A stretch of 64,000 nucleotides of DNA, from positions 32,239-96,238 of the forward strand of contig JAHHIB010000016.1 of NCBI GenBank assembly GCA_019359075.1, given 5' to 3'. The notes under the pieces are model-generated. The model was given only the letters and a program-made list of their open reading frames with translations, was not told the origin of the DNA and made no database searches. Positions 29,135-37,960 of this stretch are shown piece after piece. A program made the translations under genes and the position numbers. Source of the DNA: Kalymmatonema hyalinum WJT4-NPBG1 (GTDB lineage Bacteria > Cyanobacteriota > Cyanobacteriia > Cyanobacteriales > Nostocaceae). Every line of letters begins with the position of its first letter. Position 1 is the stretch's first letter.

Positions 29135-30341
29135 ATTGATCTACCACCAGCACCACTCGCTCATGTTCTACAGAGGCGATGAACTGCTTGAATTGCTCCA
29201 CCCATCTGTCAACTTCGTTTTCTAACGACAAATTGAGGAGAGATCCGCCAATTGCATTCTGTAGACTCTCAAAGGGATGCTCACCAGGGGTAAATGGCTC
29301 GTAGTATTTCCAGCGATCGCTTCCTGATATTTTTTGTCCACGTTTGAGTTGATAAAGCAATCCCGCCCTCAAAACCGAAGATTTGCCACTTCCTGATGCC
29401 CCCAAAACAGCGATAAAATTTTCTGTGCGAACTTTATCAATTAACTCATCAGTCAGCACAGTTCGCCCGTGGAACAAAATAGCATCGTCTTGTGTAAAAT
29501 AATTCAACGATTTGTAAGGACACTTCCCGACCAGGGCTTGGTCAACCTGCCTTTGCACTCCACCAGTTATATCAGTAAGGATAATCGCTCCGCCAGAGTT
29601 GTGAAAAATTGGTCGCTGGCTTTCTGCGGACATCTGCTTATTGATGAACTCTGCCAACTTATAGTTAGTCACCCAGCCATCAACGTAACTTTCCGGGTTA
29701 AGACTTTGCAGCAGTGCAGCTGTGAGTATGCCATGCTCCCCCTGCAACTGCTCGATACTCATCTCGAAGTCTCGGCAGGCAGAAATCAAACATCGGTCAC
29801 GCGCTTTACCCAGATTCCCCGTCCCCGGATCGACCTCATCAAAATTGAGTAATTCTCCGCTATGGCAGCAATCCAGCCAAACAATTTGTTGCGGTACTGG
29901 GCTGTTCTGCAACAGTTCGCGCAACCACCGCAAGGAAACACCCCACTTCCCGTTTTGGGGATTTGCATCGCTGGTAGCCAAAAAGCCTTCCGTCACTCCC
30001 CCCTGCTCCTTGCGTAAACCATGACCTGCAAAAAACAGCAAGGCAGTGTCGAGGGGGCTATGTTTAGCTGGATGAAATAGCCGGGCGATCGCAGCTTCCA
30101 AAGCGCTCACCGTCACCAGATTTCTCGGTTCCGGATTAGCATCAACTCCCCGTTTTCCTCCTTCATGGTACATCTCTGGCAAGCGTTGCACTTTAAAATT
30201 CCCAAACTTTTCCAGAGTTTGGGCAATGACTTCTGCATCCACCGCTGGTTTCTTAAGATGTTGAGGTTGTCTTTTTTCATCCCTTAGCACTGGGTAACGA
30301 TTAATTCCTACCACCAGTGCTTCTCTTCTGGGTTCTGTCAT
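29094..30341 (-). CDS. Caspase-like protease (peptidase C14) with a truncated STAND NTPase domain
   Basis: 415 residues from the ATG at 30341 (a TTG at 30380 would add 13). The N-terminal caspase-like fold begins REALVVGINRYPVL. The catalytic histidine lies in LLFFAGHGLR and the catalytic cysteine in VWLDCCHSGE. After about residue 270 a STAND-type NTPase starts: FHGRTVLTDELIDKV, Walker A GASGSGKSS, Walker B VLVVDQFEE. The protein stops a few residues later at CQDSKE, so sensor and winged-helix parts of the NTPase are absent. They reappear, in part, in another frame as the WD40-TPR gene. Intact caspase-STAND-WD40 proteins are cytoplasmic sensors that activate proteolysis in conflict or cell-death responses. 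The protease domain looks catalytically complete. The gene is divergent from the pair at 30443-32404. Confidence 0.85.
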   Translation of the reverse strand: MTEPRREALVVGINRYPVLRDEKRQPQHLKKPAVDAEVIAQTLEKFGNFKVQRLPEMYHEGGKRGVDANPEPRNLVTVSALEAAIARLFHPAKHSPLDTALLFFAGHGLRKEQGGVTEGFLATSDANPQNGKWGVSLRWLRELLQNSPVPQQIVWLDCCHSGELLNFDEVDPGTGNLGKARDRCLISACRDFEMSIEQLQGEHGILTAALLQSLNPESYVDGWVTNYKLAEFINKQMSAESQRPIFHNSGGAIILTDITGGVQRQVDQALVGKCPYKSLNYFTQDDAILFHGRTVLTDELIDKVRTENFIAVLGASGSGKSSVLRAGLLYQLKRGQKISGSDRWKYYEPFTPGEHPFESLQNAIGGSLLNLSLENEVDRWVEQFKQFIASVEHERVVLVVDQFEECFTMCQDSKE

Positions 30342-30442
30342 GCCTGTGTACCATTTGGAGGTATATCTGGAAAGCTGCAATTATTTGTCGTATTCTATAC
30401 TAAGACTTAAGAAATATACAATTGTGTCGATGCTTCTTTATT

Positions 30443-30913
30443 ATGGCTACATCTATTAACACAACTTTAATTGCTCTGTTGCTGGCTCTCAAGGATTTAG
30501 ACACTCCCCTAAATGAAAATGAACAAGAAACCTTCCGAAATACTGCTGAGCAATTGCAACTCGATCCGGATAACTGGAAAAAAGATTACGAGCCAGACTT
30601 ACTAACAGCTATTCAGGCTAACCCTAGCTTGAATCAACTGTATCGAGCCGCTAAATCTCAACTGGAAGCCTTAAATAGCAGTATCCGGCTCGATTTACTG
30701 CCCACTCAAGTGGAACTCGAACAAGAAATCCCCAGGAATCAACAGCCAGAAAAAAGAGGCTTTGCTCCACTCAGCGATGACTATGATAAGAGCAATGAAA
30801 TTAACAACATCGTTATCAATATTCTGGCAAATCCTAACCCATCGGAGGCTGTCAAAAAATTAAGCCGTCTCGAACAACTCAAACAATTCCTTCAATCCTT
30901 TAGCCCAAAATAG
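30443..30913 (+). CDS. Small unknown protein in a caspase-associated locus
   Basis: 156 residues from the ATG at 30443, which I prefer to an in-frame upstream start at 30422. It is soluble and mostly helical. The N-terminal half (TTLIALLLALKDLDTPLNEN and following) could be a small helical adaptor of the kind seen as effector-associated domains. The C-terminal segment has EINNIVINILANPNPSEAVK. Starts of this gene and the caspase gene are about 100 bases apart on opposite strands, so they may share a regulatory region. The membrane-protein gene follows 87 bases downstream. I recall small proteins of this kind being annotated as CATRA-system-associated; that is unverified. Confidence 0.6.
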   Translation: MATSINTTLIALLLALKDLDTPLNENEQETFRNTAEQLQLDPDNWKKDYEPDLLTAIQANPSLNQLYRAAKSQLEALNSSIRLDLLPTQVELEQEIPRNQQPEKRGFAPLSDDYDKSNEINNIVINILANPNPSEAVKKLSRLEQLKQFLQSFSPK

Positions 30914-31000
30914 ACTATTCTTTATTTTTTAGTCCTCTTTTTGAGCAATATTGGGTGTATCTTTCCCTCAATATTGATTAATATAAAATCGAAAGTATAA

Positions 31001-32404
31001 ATGACTGATATCATCTATCCCACCCTTGACCTCTTTCTTTATGATTTGAGAAATGCTTTAGGCGAGGGGCGAGACGAATTTCAAAAGAATCGAGACTTTT
31101 TTCTGAAAAAACTGCCTGAAGAAATTCATGAAGTTCTCTTTCAAAAAGACACCAATTTTGAAGACGAATATGTCGAACTCCTAACCAAGCCAAACATCTT
31201 TAAATTTAGCAGTAACAGCAAATCTGACCCTTTTGAGGGCTACTACTACCCTGTGCGTCTCAGTGATACTTATGGGTTACTGCTACAGTGCTCAGTTAAC
31301 AATCAAACTGAGGCTCAACCTGCCAAATGCTTCAAAGAACTTAAAGCCGAAATTGAGCAAAGATTAAACGGTCAAACTGCCACAATTGGGCAAACTTGGA
31401 TGGTTTCTGGCTGGCTACCTCACCCTGAAGCAAAAACCCCTGAAGATATTGCTAAAGACTGCTACAAGGCGTTAATGCCCGGTTCAAAATGGGAACAAGA
31501 CATTGAAGGACAAGGGCAGTTTTTAGACGCAACTATCTTTGAACTCTCGCGTTATCGCTTGGTGATGAAAGAAGGAACGACATCACAAACAAGCATCCAA
31601 AACATCCAAGAGAATCAGCACGTCATCATTATTATCTATCCCGATGAAGCCACAGCCAGAGAATCAGCTAGGTTTTACGCAGACTGGATGCGCTTATTTA
31701 GCTATCGCCACAAAATCCTCTGGGCTTACGGTCAGAGTCGCTTCCTCAAACAAACTATTAAAAATTACTTTACTGCAATTGAAGAAGATAGACAATCCAT
31801 TAATCCTAATCAGTCCAAATATCGAGAATTTGAAAAATTCCGTAAAACTTTAATAGGGGTGCAAGATGCTCTGAACCATTATACCATTGAACTCAATAAG
31901 CTCGATTTCCAAGGTCGTACGATTGACATCAATTTAAGTAATTATAAAAAACGCTTGGAACGCATTGAAAAGAAGGCTAAAATTGAAAAGAAGGCTAAAA
32001 CTGAACTGAATTTTCTTGAGGAATTTGCCAAGTTAGTTGAGGAGAAATACCAGCACCAGATTACCAAAGACTTGGAAAATCTGGAGCGAGGAATGAGATT
32101 GTTAGAGAATACCATGACCGCCGTTCGTAACCGTGTCGAAGTTGATAAAGCCGAACGCGATCGCAACTTCCAAGACACTGTTGCCGTTATAGCTGTAGGA
32201 TGGAGTGTCGGCTCCTTCGTTGCATCTCTGCGCGATCTAGGCAAAGCTAAGGACGACCCTGTTAGGTTGATGCTCAGCAATTCTCCCCTAGTCCCAAAAG
32301 CCTGGATAGAACCTGCTATTCCACTGATGTACACGCTGGGTGTAGCGATCGCAGCAGCAGCATTGACTTGGCTGGTGAGGCAGTTATGGTCGCGATCGCG
32401 TTAA
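31001..32404 (+). CDS. Coiled-coil protein with two C-terminal membrane helices (CATRA-like)
   Basis: 467 residues. An N-terminal globular region starts PTLDLFLYDLRNALGEG. It includes GQTWMVSGWLPH and a hydrophobic strand HVIIIIYPDEATA. A long coiled-coil (about residues 285-385) is rich in Lys and Glu. Two membrane helices follow near 395-412 (VIAVGWSVGSFVASL) and 438-460 (PLMYTLGVAIAAAALTWLV). This arrangement of sensor or adaptor plus membrane hairpin suggests a membrane-acting effector. It resembles the large protein of the caspase/TPR-associated (CATRA) conflict systems described by comparative genomics, which I recall from memory. Its position beside a caspase-STAND-WD40-TPR gene supports that idea but does not prove it. 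Confidence 0.65.
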   Translation: MTDIIYPTLDLFLYDLRNALGEGRDEFQKNRDFFLKKLPEEIHEVLFQKDTNFEDEYVELLTKPNIFKFSSNSKSDPFEGYYYPVRLSDTYGLLLQCSVNNQTEAQPAKCFKELKAEIEQRLNGQTATIGQTWMVSGWLPHPEAKTPEDIAKDCYKALMPGSKWEQDIEGQGQFLDATIFELSRYRLVMKEGTTSQTSIQNIQENQHVIIIIYPDEATARESARFYADWMRLFSYRHKILWAYGQSRFLKQTIKNYFTAIEEDRQSINPNQSKYREFEKFRKTLIGVQDALNHYTIELNKLDFQGRTIDINLSNYKKRLERIEKKAKIEKKAKTELNFLEEFAKLVEEKYQHQITKDLENLERGMRLLENTMTAVRNRVEVDKAERDRNFQDTVAVIAVGWSVGSFVASLRDLGKAKDDPVRLMLSNSPLVPKAWIEPAIPLMYTLGVAIAAAALTWLVRQLWSRSR

Positions 32405-32481
32405 ATATCATCAGCAAAGTAAATACCTTGCGGCGTTGCTGATTTGAAGCGGTTATCCATACAAATGAGATTGCTTAACCG

Positions 32482-32850
32482 ATGGCGCGTTTATATGCTG
32501 ATGAACAGTTTTCCAGAAAAGTGAGCGAACTGCTTCGGACGATGGGACACAGTGTTTTAACAGTACAGGAAGCTGGCAACGCTAATCAGGGTATACCGGA
32601 TGAGGAGGTATTAGCATTTGCAGTTAGCGATAATCGGGCTGTTATCACCCTAAATCGCCAAGATTTTATCCGGCTACATAGATCCAATTCCGAATACGCA
32701 GGTATTATTGTTTGCACAAATGATACTGATAGGAGTCGAATGGCAACTCGGATTAACGAAGCGATGTCTAACGACAAGCCGCTACGCGTCTACGCTACAA
32801 AAGAACCTTTACTTTGTAAGTTGATTCGTGTGGTACACCCTGCTAGTTGA
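32482..32850 (+). CDS. DUF5615 PIN-like toxin-type protein, with small in-frame insert
   Basis: 122 residues. The N-terminus ARLYADEQFSRKVSELLRTM, the central LTVQEAGNANQGIPDEEVL, ITLNRQDFIRLHR and GIIVCTNDTDRSRM are the hallmarks of DUF5615/Mut7-C-like PIN-fold proteins, usually the toxin member of a pair with a DUF433 antitoxin. No DUF433 gene precedes it, so it is an orphan. It is closely similar to the protein at 33494-33835 but carries about nine extra residues (PLRVYATKE region) near the C-terminus. These are encoded by a GC-rich tract (32777-32800) resembling the dispersed repeats. RNase activity is inferred from the fold only. Confidence 0.8.
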   Translation: MARLYADEQFSRKVSELLRTMGHSVLTVQEAGNANQGIPDEEVLAFAVSDNRAVITLNRQDFIRLHRSNSEYAGIIVCTNDTDRSRMATRINEAMSNDKPLRVYATKEPLLCKLIRVVHPAS

Positions 32851-33167
32851 AGAAGGTTTCGCCCAAATCGAAAAGCGCTTTTCGTGAAAGATTAGTGGGT
32901 GTGTTTTATCTCACATCTTGTACAAAAAAAATGATGTAACTTTGACACACAGTATGAACCCTAAAACTCCTATTTTACCGAGAAAAGCCAAGAAAAACAA
33001 TGTAGCCTTATTGCGCTGCTTTTGACTAGAACCATGGTTATACGGATAAATGCAAGATCTGAGTTATGCGATAATCTTGCCGCAGTGATTTTGTTGAGGG
33101 TAGAGCGAAGCTGGCTTCCGTTAAAATATATAGATCCAGTTTTTTCTCATGCGACGGTGGAAATACT
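32851..33167. other. Intergenic region before the toxin-antitoxin pair
   Basis: About 317 bases with no open frame worth calling. The promoter of the DUF433-DUF5615 pair should lie at its right end, where the DNA is AT-rich. I saw no clear palindromic operator. Confidence 0.4.
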
Positions 33168-33494
33168 ATGACGCTTCAAAAGTTGGAACCGGAACTACTT
33201 GCCTTAACACCAAACGAGAAAGCACAAGCGATTCAGATACTTGCCCAGAGCTTAGGCAACCCTTGGCGTGGGATTGAGAAAACTCCCGGTGTGTGTGGCG
33301 GCGATGCATGTATTGCTGGAACCCGTATCCCTGTATGGGTGTTAGTCAACGCTCGTCGGTTAGGCATCAGCGAAGCTCAACTTTTGAAAGACTATCCTAC
33401 CCTATCTGCAACTGACTTAATTAACGCTTGGGTTTATGCAACAGTATACCCAGAAGAAATCGAAACTGCTATTCAAGAAAATGAAGAAGACTAA
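33168..33494 (+). CDS. DUF433-family antitoxin-type protein
   Basis: 108 residues. The C-terminal half contains the DUF433 signature: TPGVCGGDACIAGTRIPVWV, then LGISEAQLLKDYPTLSATDL and an AWVYATVYPEEIE ending. This is a helix-turn-helix-like fold found next to DUF5615 genes. The N-terminal ~35 residues (LEPELLALTPNEKAQAIQIL) are a helical extension also found in relatives. The stop overlaps the start of the DUF5615 gene by one base (TAATG), so the two are translationally coupled. The usual inference is antitoxin and autorepressor. Confidence 0.85.
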   Translation: MTLQKLEPELLALTPNEKAQAIQILAQSLGNPWRGIEKTPGVCGGDACIAGTRIPVWVLVNARRLGISEAQLLKDYPTLSATDLINAWVYATVYPEEIETAIQENEED

Positions 33495-33835
33495 TGGTTC
33501 GTCTGTATGCTGATGAACAGTTTCCGTTTCAAGTTGTGGAATGCCTGCGCGAATTGGCACATGATGTTCTTACAGTCCAGGAAGCAGGACTCGCTAATCA
33601 AAGGATTCCCGATGATGAAGTTCTCGCCTTTGCCAGCAGCAACGAGCGAGCTGTTTTAACGCTCAATCGAAAGGACTTCAAACGCTTACATCGTTTACAA
33701 CCAGAACATGCTGGTATTATTGTTTGCACTGACGATTCAGATAGAAGCCAGTTTGCTGAAAGAATTCACACAGCGATTTCAGTTCAGGAGTCCTTAAGAG
33801 GTAAACTAATTCGAGTTGTACGTCCATCAAAATAA
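33494..33835 (+). CDS. DUF5615 PIN-like toxin-type protein
   Basis: 113 residues: VRLYADEQFPFQVVECLREL, LTVQEAGLANQRIPDDEVLA, LTLNRKDFKRLHR, GIIVCTDDSDRSQF. Conserved acidic residues (Asp in YADEQ, the DD in CTDDSD) are where PIN-like nucleases place metal ligands. It overlaps the DUF433 gene by one base and is a paralogue of the orphan copy at 32482, without that copy's insert. As the second member of a typical DUF433-DUF5615 pair it is the presumed toxin. Confidence 0.85.
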   Translation: MVRLYADEQFPFQVVECLRELAHDVLTVQEAGLANQRIPDDEVLAFASSNERAVLTLNRKDFKRLHRLQPEHAGIIVCTDDSDRSQFAERIHTAISVQESLRGKLIRVVRPSK

Positions 33836-33862
33836 CTTGTCCCTGAAGAACTGCTGGAATTA

Positions 33863-34090
33863 ATGAAGCAAGCAGATAGACTGGCACCTGAAGAGCAATT
33901 GCGCTTGGCTTCCTATCTCCTAGAGAAAATTATTCATTGCGAGATAAAACCCATGCCTCGCCACAATGTCAAAGAATTTCGTGGCATTGCTCCTAATCAT
34001 TTGGGCGCAATGGATGCTCAAGAGTATGTCAATCGTATAAGACGAGGAGAATTCCCAGAATTGGAAATTGAATCGAGGAATGAAGTGTGA
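33863..34090 (+). CDS. Antitoxin-like small protein, possible N-terminal remnant
   Basis: 75 residues from the first ATG: MKQADRLAPEEQLRLASYLL, a central KEFRGIAPNHLG and an acidic tail DAQEYVNRIRRGEF. The segment resembles the N-terminal helices of small cyanobacterial antitoxin-type proteins. In-frame codons upstream of the ATG (VPEELLEL) look like real coding sequence and run directly back to the stop of the preceding DUF5615 gene in the same frame. The true N-terminus may therefore be lost, or translation may use an unusual start. Confidence 0.55.
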   Translation: MKQADRLAPEEQLRLASYLLEKIIHCEIKPMPRHNVKEFRGIAPNHLGAMDAQEYVNRIRRGEFPELEIESRNEV

Positions 34091-34557
34091 CGAGCGAAAA
34101 AATACATACTTTATTGTGTCACTTCTAAACTCCTTATTTTATCTGTGATCTACCCTCTACACCCGACCCATAGTGCATCAAAATTCTTGCCCCAATTTGC
34201 ATAGGTCTGACTCAGTTTTTTAAGAGCGTAAGTTAGGGCAAGTCTTTAGTCTCGCATTTTCTGTATCTAACTACTAAAAATCAAAAAGTATATTTTTATA
34301 ATTTTTGCATGATTTTTTCTCAGTAATTTCCGCAAGCGCTTTCCTAAAAATTTACAATCCTGGTAATCTTTCTTAGATGTATTTCCGTTTTCTCTGAATT
34401 CTTTATCACCTCAGCTTAAAAATTCCGCAAATGTACCCTGTGTAATACCAGGTGTTTGATTTTATTCTAGGTATTTAACCAAGAAAAAGAGTGTAGGAAA
34501 GTGACCCAACCAAAGTTCGCCAATCGAGTTCGTCAGATGAGAATTTAAGGAAGAGCG
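34091..34557. other. Intergenic region upstream of the GGDEF-EAL gene
   Basis: About 470 AT-rich bases with no plausible gene. The right part precedes the FHA-GGDEF-EAL gene and should hold its promoter; a ribosome binding site AGGAAGAG lies shortly before that start. No strong hairpin was recognised. Confidence 0.5.
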
Positions 34558-37197
34558 ATGCCAAAAAATGAGCGGGAAAAAATACGCCACCTGTTGGTTA
34601 TAAAAGACCTTCAAGGACAGCGAACTATCCCCCTTCAAGAGGCGACTTATTCTCTCGGGCGGGATTCGAGGAATGCTATTGTTCTACGTTCTCGGTCAGT
34701 TTCTAGGCAACACGCAATTCTATTACGGGTGACTGTTCCAGAAACGGTTCAATATGCCTTTCGGATTATTGATGGCAGCTTTAAGGGGAAAAGAAGTACA
34801 AATGGCTTATTTGTAAACGGTACAAAATGCTTTTCTCATGACCTGATGCATGGAGATGTCATAGAGTTTGGCAACAATCAAGTTCAGGTTGCATATTACA
34901 TCATTTCTAACATATCAGAACAAGCGTTTTCTGAATCTTGTGAAGCTGAAGACATATCTAGGTTGATATTAGAGCAAACCAATTCAGCTAATGCTTTTGA
35001 AACCCTAAGTTTCCCTCCTAATACCGCCCTTGAAGGAGCGGGTGAAATTGCCTTAACTCGTCTAGCCTCTTTTCCTGAACTCATCCCCAATCCGATTATT
35101 GAGATCGATTTGGAGGGAAGCGTCACTTATCTCAATCCCGCTGCTGCACGCAAATTTCCCAATCTTAGGGAAGCACGTCAGCAGCATCCCATATTGGCAG
35201 GGGTCCTCACTGCAGTTCAAAATGACCAGGAAAATTCTTTTGTTCGGGAAGTGGAAGTTGGCACAGAAGTTTTTGAACAATCAATTCACTATCTTGCTGA
35301 AAGTGATTTAATCAGGACTTTCATTATTAGAGACATTACAGAACAAAAGCAAGCCGAAGCCCAATTACGCCAGCGCGATCGCTTGCAGCAAGCAGTTGCT
35401 GAAGCCACCAATTATTTGCTGGCAGAATTGAACTACGAAACAGCTATTGATAAAGCGCTTGCTGTGCTGGGGGAAGCTGTCAAAGTGGATCGCGTCTACC
35501 TCTTCGAGAACCATCCTGATCTTGCAACAGGTGAGATGGCTTTGAGCCTAAAGTTTGAATGGACGAGTTCCGATTATGAACCTTCGCTTCAGTACTGGCA
35601 AAACCAGCCTCAGCAGACTTCCGCACTCGCTCGCTGGAACACAGTTCTTGAGAGTGGAAACTCCATCAGCGGACTGACCGGAGAATTTCCCACTGCTGAA
35701 CGAGAACTTCTCACTCAATGCCGCATTGCATCTCTGCTTTTAGTACCTCTGCGGCTGGATGAGAAATTCTGGGGTTATCTTGGTTTGACTGACTGTTCCT
35801 CTGAGCGTCAATGGTCAAGACACGAAGAATCAACTCTCTTAACAATGGCAGCCAGTATTAGTGGTGCTAAGCAACGTCAGCAGGTGGAGCAAAAGATTCG
35901 CTACCAGGCGCTGCATGACCTGCTGACTGAGTTGCCCAATCGCCTGCTATTTGGCGAGATCCTTTGCGTTGCTTTAGCCAATGCAGATCGGAATGAGGAA
36001 AGTTTAGCCGTGATATTTCTCGACTTGGATCGGTTCAAGATCATCAATGACTCTCTTGGGCACACGTTGGGAGATCAATTATTAAGAAGCGTTGCGAAAA
36101 GATTGAGAGATGCCCTCAGAACAGGGGACACAGTTGCCCGTTGGGGAGGAGATGAATTTATAATCTTACTACCTCGCATTCATCAAGTTGAAGAAGTCGT
36201 GCCTGTAGCCCAAAGAATCCTGCAAGCATTTGAGGATGCCTTCAATCTTGAAGGACACGAACTTTACGTAACTGCCAGCCTTGGCATTGCTCTGTTCAAT
36301 GACGATAGTCCTGATGCCGAAACTTTAATCAAACATGCGGATGCTGCTTTGTATCAAGCCAAAGATGCTGGAAGGAATAACTATCAGTTCTACACCGCTT
36401 CTATAAGTACCAAAACTCCCAATCAGCTGATTTTAGAGAAGAGCTTACGCTATGTCTTGGAGCGGGAAGAATTAGTCGTGTACTACCAACCTCGGGTTAA
36501 CATTGCAACGGGAAAAATTACTGGTATGGAAGCTCTATTGCGTTGGCAGCACCCTGAGATGGGATTGGTAGCTCCCAATGTTTTCATTCCCCTTGCCGAG
36601 GAAAGTGGATTAATTATCCCCATGGGCGAGTGGGTTCTGCGAATAGCCTGCGAACAAAATAAAGCCTGGCAGGAGGCGGGATTTGCTCCTATGACAATGG
36701 CTGTCAATCTTTCTCCCAAGCAGTTCCGCCAACCGAAACTGGTGGAGACAGTGGCAATGATTTTGAAACAGACGGGGCTAGATCCGCACTTTTTAGAGTT
36801 AGAAATTACTGAAACCACCGCTATTGAAGATTTAGATTTTACTACAAATGTGTTGCAAAAGCTAGAGTCTATGGGCGTTTACCTCTCGATTGACGACTTT
36901 GGTACGGGTTATTCTTCCCTGTCACGCCTGCAACTATTGCCACTCCATATTTTAAAAATTGATCGGTCGTTTATCCAAAATTTAACAAAAGATTCCAAAG
37001 TCGCTCACATTGTCAAGGCGATCGTTGCTTTGGGGAATAGCTTAGGGTTGAAACTCACCGCTGAAGGGGTGGAAAAGGAAGAAGAACTGGAGTTCTTAAA
37101 ATCTATCAACTGCGAAAATGTACAAGGTTTCCTGTTTTATCGACCGCTTCCTGCTGAAAGAGCGACAGAAATCCTCTTAAATGGAGGCGCAACATAG
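34558..37197 (+). CDS. FHA-PAS-GAF-GGDEF-EAL cyclic-di-GMP signalling protein
   Basis: 879 residues, soluble. An FHA phosphothreonine-binding domain (about 20-115) shows LGRDSRNAIVL, SVSRQHAIL and NGLFVNG. PAS is at about 165-265, GAF at about 280-445, GGDEF at about 450-610 with an intact RWGGDEF near 530, and EAL at about 625-870 with MEALLRW near 656 and SIDDFGTGYSS near 778. Both the diguanylate cyclase and phosphodiesterase signatures are complete, so either or both activities are possible. Regulatory input could come from a Ser/Thr-kinase substrate through FHA and from small ligands through PAS/GAF. No partner gene adjoins it; the next gene is convergent. Confidence 0.93.
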   Translation: MPKNEREKIRHLLVIKDLQGQRTIPLQEATYSLGRDSRNAIVLRSRSVSRQHAILLRVTVPETVQYAFRIIDGSFKGKRSTNGLFVNGTKCFSHDLMHGDVIEFGNNQVQVAYYIISNISEQAFSESCEAEDISRLILEQTNSANAFETLSFPPNTALEGAGEIALTRLASFPELIPNPIIEIDLEGSVTYLNPAAARKFPNLREARQQHPILAGVLTAVQNDQENSFVREVEVGTEVFEQSIHYLAESDLIRTFIIRDITEQKQAEAQLRQRDRLQQAVAEATNYLLAELNYETAIDKALAVLGEAVKVDRVYLFENHPDLATGEMALSLKFEWTSSDYEPSLQYWQNQPQQTSALARWNTVLESGNSISGLTGEFPTAERELLTQCRIASLLLVPLRLDEKFWGYLGLTDCSSERQWSRHEESTLLTMAASISGAKQRQQVEQKIRYQALHDLLTELPNRLLFGEILCVALANADRNEESLAVIFLDLDRFKIINDSLGHTLGDQLLRSVAKRLRDALRTGDTVARWGGDEFIILLPRIHQVEEVVPVAQRILQAFEDAFNLEGHELYVTASLGIALFNDDSPDAETLIKHADAALYQAKDAGRNNYQFYTASISTKTPNQLILEKSLRYVLEREELVVYYQPRVNIATGKITGMEALLRWQHPEMGLVAPNVFIPLAEESGLIIPMGEWVLRIACEQNKAWQEAGFAPMTMAVNLSPKQFRQPKLVETVAMILKQTGLDPHFLELEITETTAIEDLDFTTNVLQKLESMGVYLSIDDFGTGYSSLSRLQLLPLHILKIDRSFIQNLTKDSKVAHIVKAIVALGNSLGLKLTAEGVEKEEELEFLKSINCENVQGFLFYRPLPAERATEILLNGGAT

Positions 37198-37281
37198 CAG
37201 CATGAAGTTTTCCCATTCGAGCAAAGATAAATCTGGATAAGCGGCAAATAAGGCAAATATAGCCGTTTTCAATTGAGCTTG

Positions 37282-37301
37282 TAGGGGCAGATGTGCCCCT
37301 A
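37282..37301. repeat. GTAGGGGCA palindrome between convergent genes
   Basis: An 8-base perfect stem (TAGGGGCA at 37282-37289, TGCCCCTA at 37294-37301) with a GATG loop. The same GTAGGGG...CCCCTAC theme recurs at 62764-62792. It is a short dispersed palindrome and may also act as a terminator. Confidence 0.55.
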
Positions 37302-37380
37302 TCTTGTGGTGCATACAACTGAGAACCGCTATAAATAAGGCGATCGCCAGAAACTTTCTCTCACCAAATATCTGGTATCT

Positions 37381-37884
37381 TTATTTACATCCTAAAGACT
37401 CGCGTGTGGAAACACCAGTTTTAGAATTCACCCCACTTGCCTCAGCACAAAGTTTTTTCACTTGCAGACGATCTAAAACTGCATTGCTAAAATCAGCACC
37501 TGTGATATCAACATTATCAAAAATGGAACGCAACATCATTGCGTTTGTAAAAATTGCATCGCTTAAATCAGCGCCTTTGAAGACGACCAGGTAGGCTATA
37601 CCATCACTAAAATCTACACCATGCAAATTGACTCCCTGCAATAGCGAACCGTTAAAAACGCCTCCACGCAAATCAGCATCGCTAAAGTTAGTATCTTCCA
37701 GATTGAGATTACTATACTCTTCCCCAATTAAGCTTTGACCAGAGAAATCCTGACCTTTGAGTGCATTGCCTGCAGAACGGCTGATACTGGAAGAACTTGC
37801 TGCTTCTGCTGATAGGGGAAACAAGAAAAGAACTATAGCTAAGACCAACCCAGCTAGGACTTGCCGATACCTCATAATGCCCAC
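37381..37884 (-). CDS. Exported pentapeptide-repeat protein, lumenal type
   Basis: 167 residues with a signal peptide: after MRYRQ a hydrophobic [20 protein letters not shown], with cleavage likely after AEA. The mature part consists of pentapeptide repeats of the A(D/N)Lxx type ([41 protein letters not shown]) that fold into a right-handed beta-helix. The C-terminus [15 protein letters not shown] has two cysteines spaced as in thylakoid-lumen pentapeptide proteins of plants and cyanobacteria. Function in those is unclear. An internal ATG three codons in is an alternative start. Convergent with the GGDEF-EAL gene. Confidence 0.85.
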   Translation of the reverse strand: MGIMRYRQVLAGLVLAIVLFLFPLSAEAASSSSISRSAGNALKGQDFSGQSLIGEEYSNLNLEDTNFSDADLRGGVFNGSLLQGVNLHGVDFSDGIAYLVVFKGADLSDAIFTNAMMLRSIFDNVDITGADFSNAVLDRLQVKKLCAEASGVNSKTGVSTRESLGCK

Positions 37885-37960
37885 TTAATAAATCTCAACA
37901 TTGCCATCATTCATTATTAAACCTTATTAAGAAAGCGGGTTTCTCGGCGAGTATCCCAAA

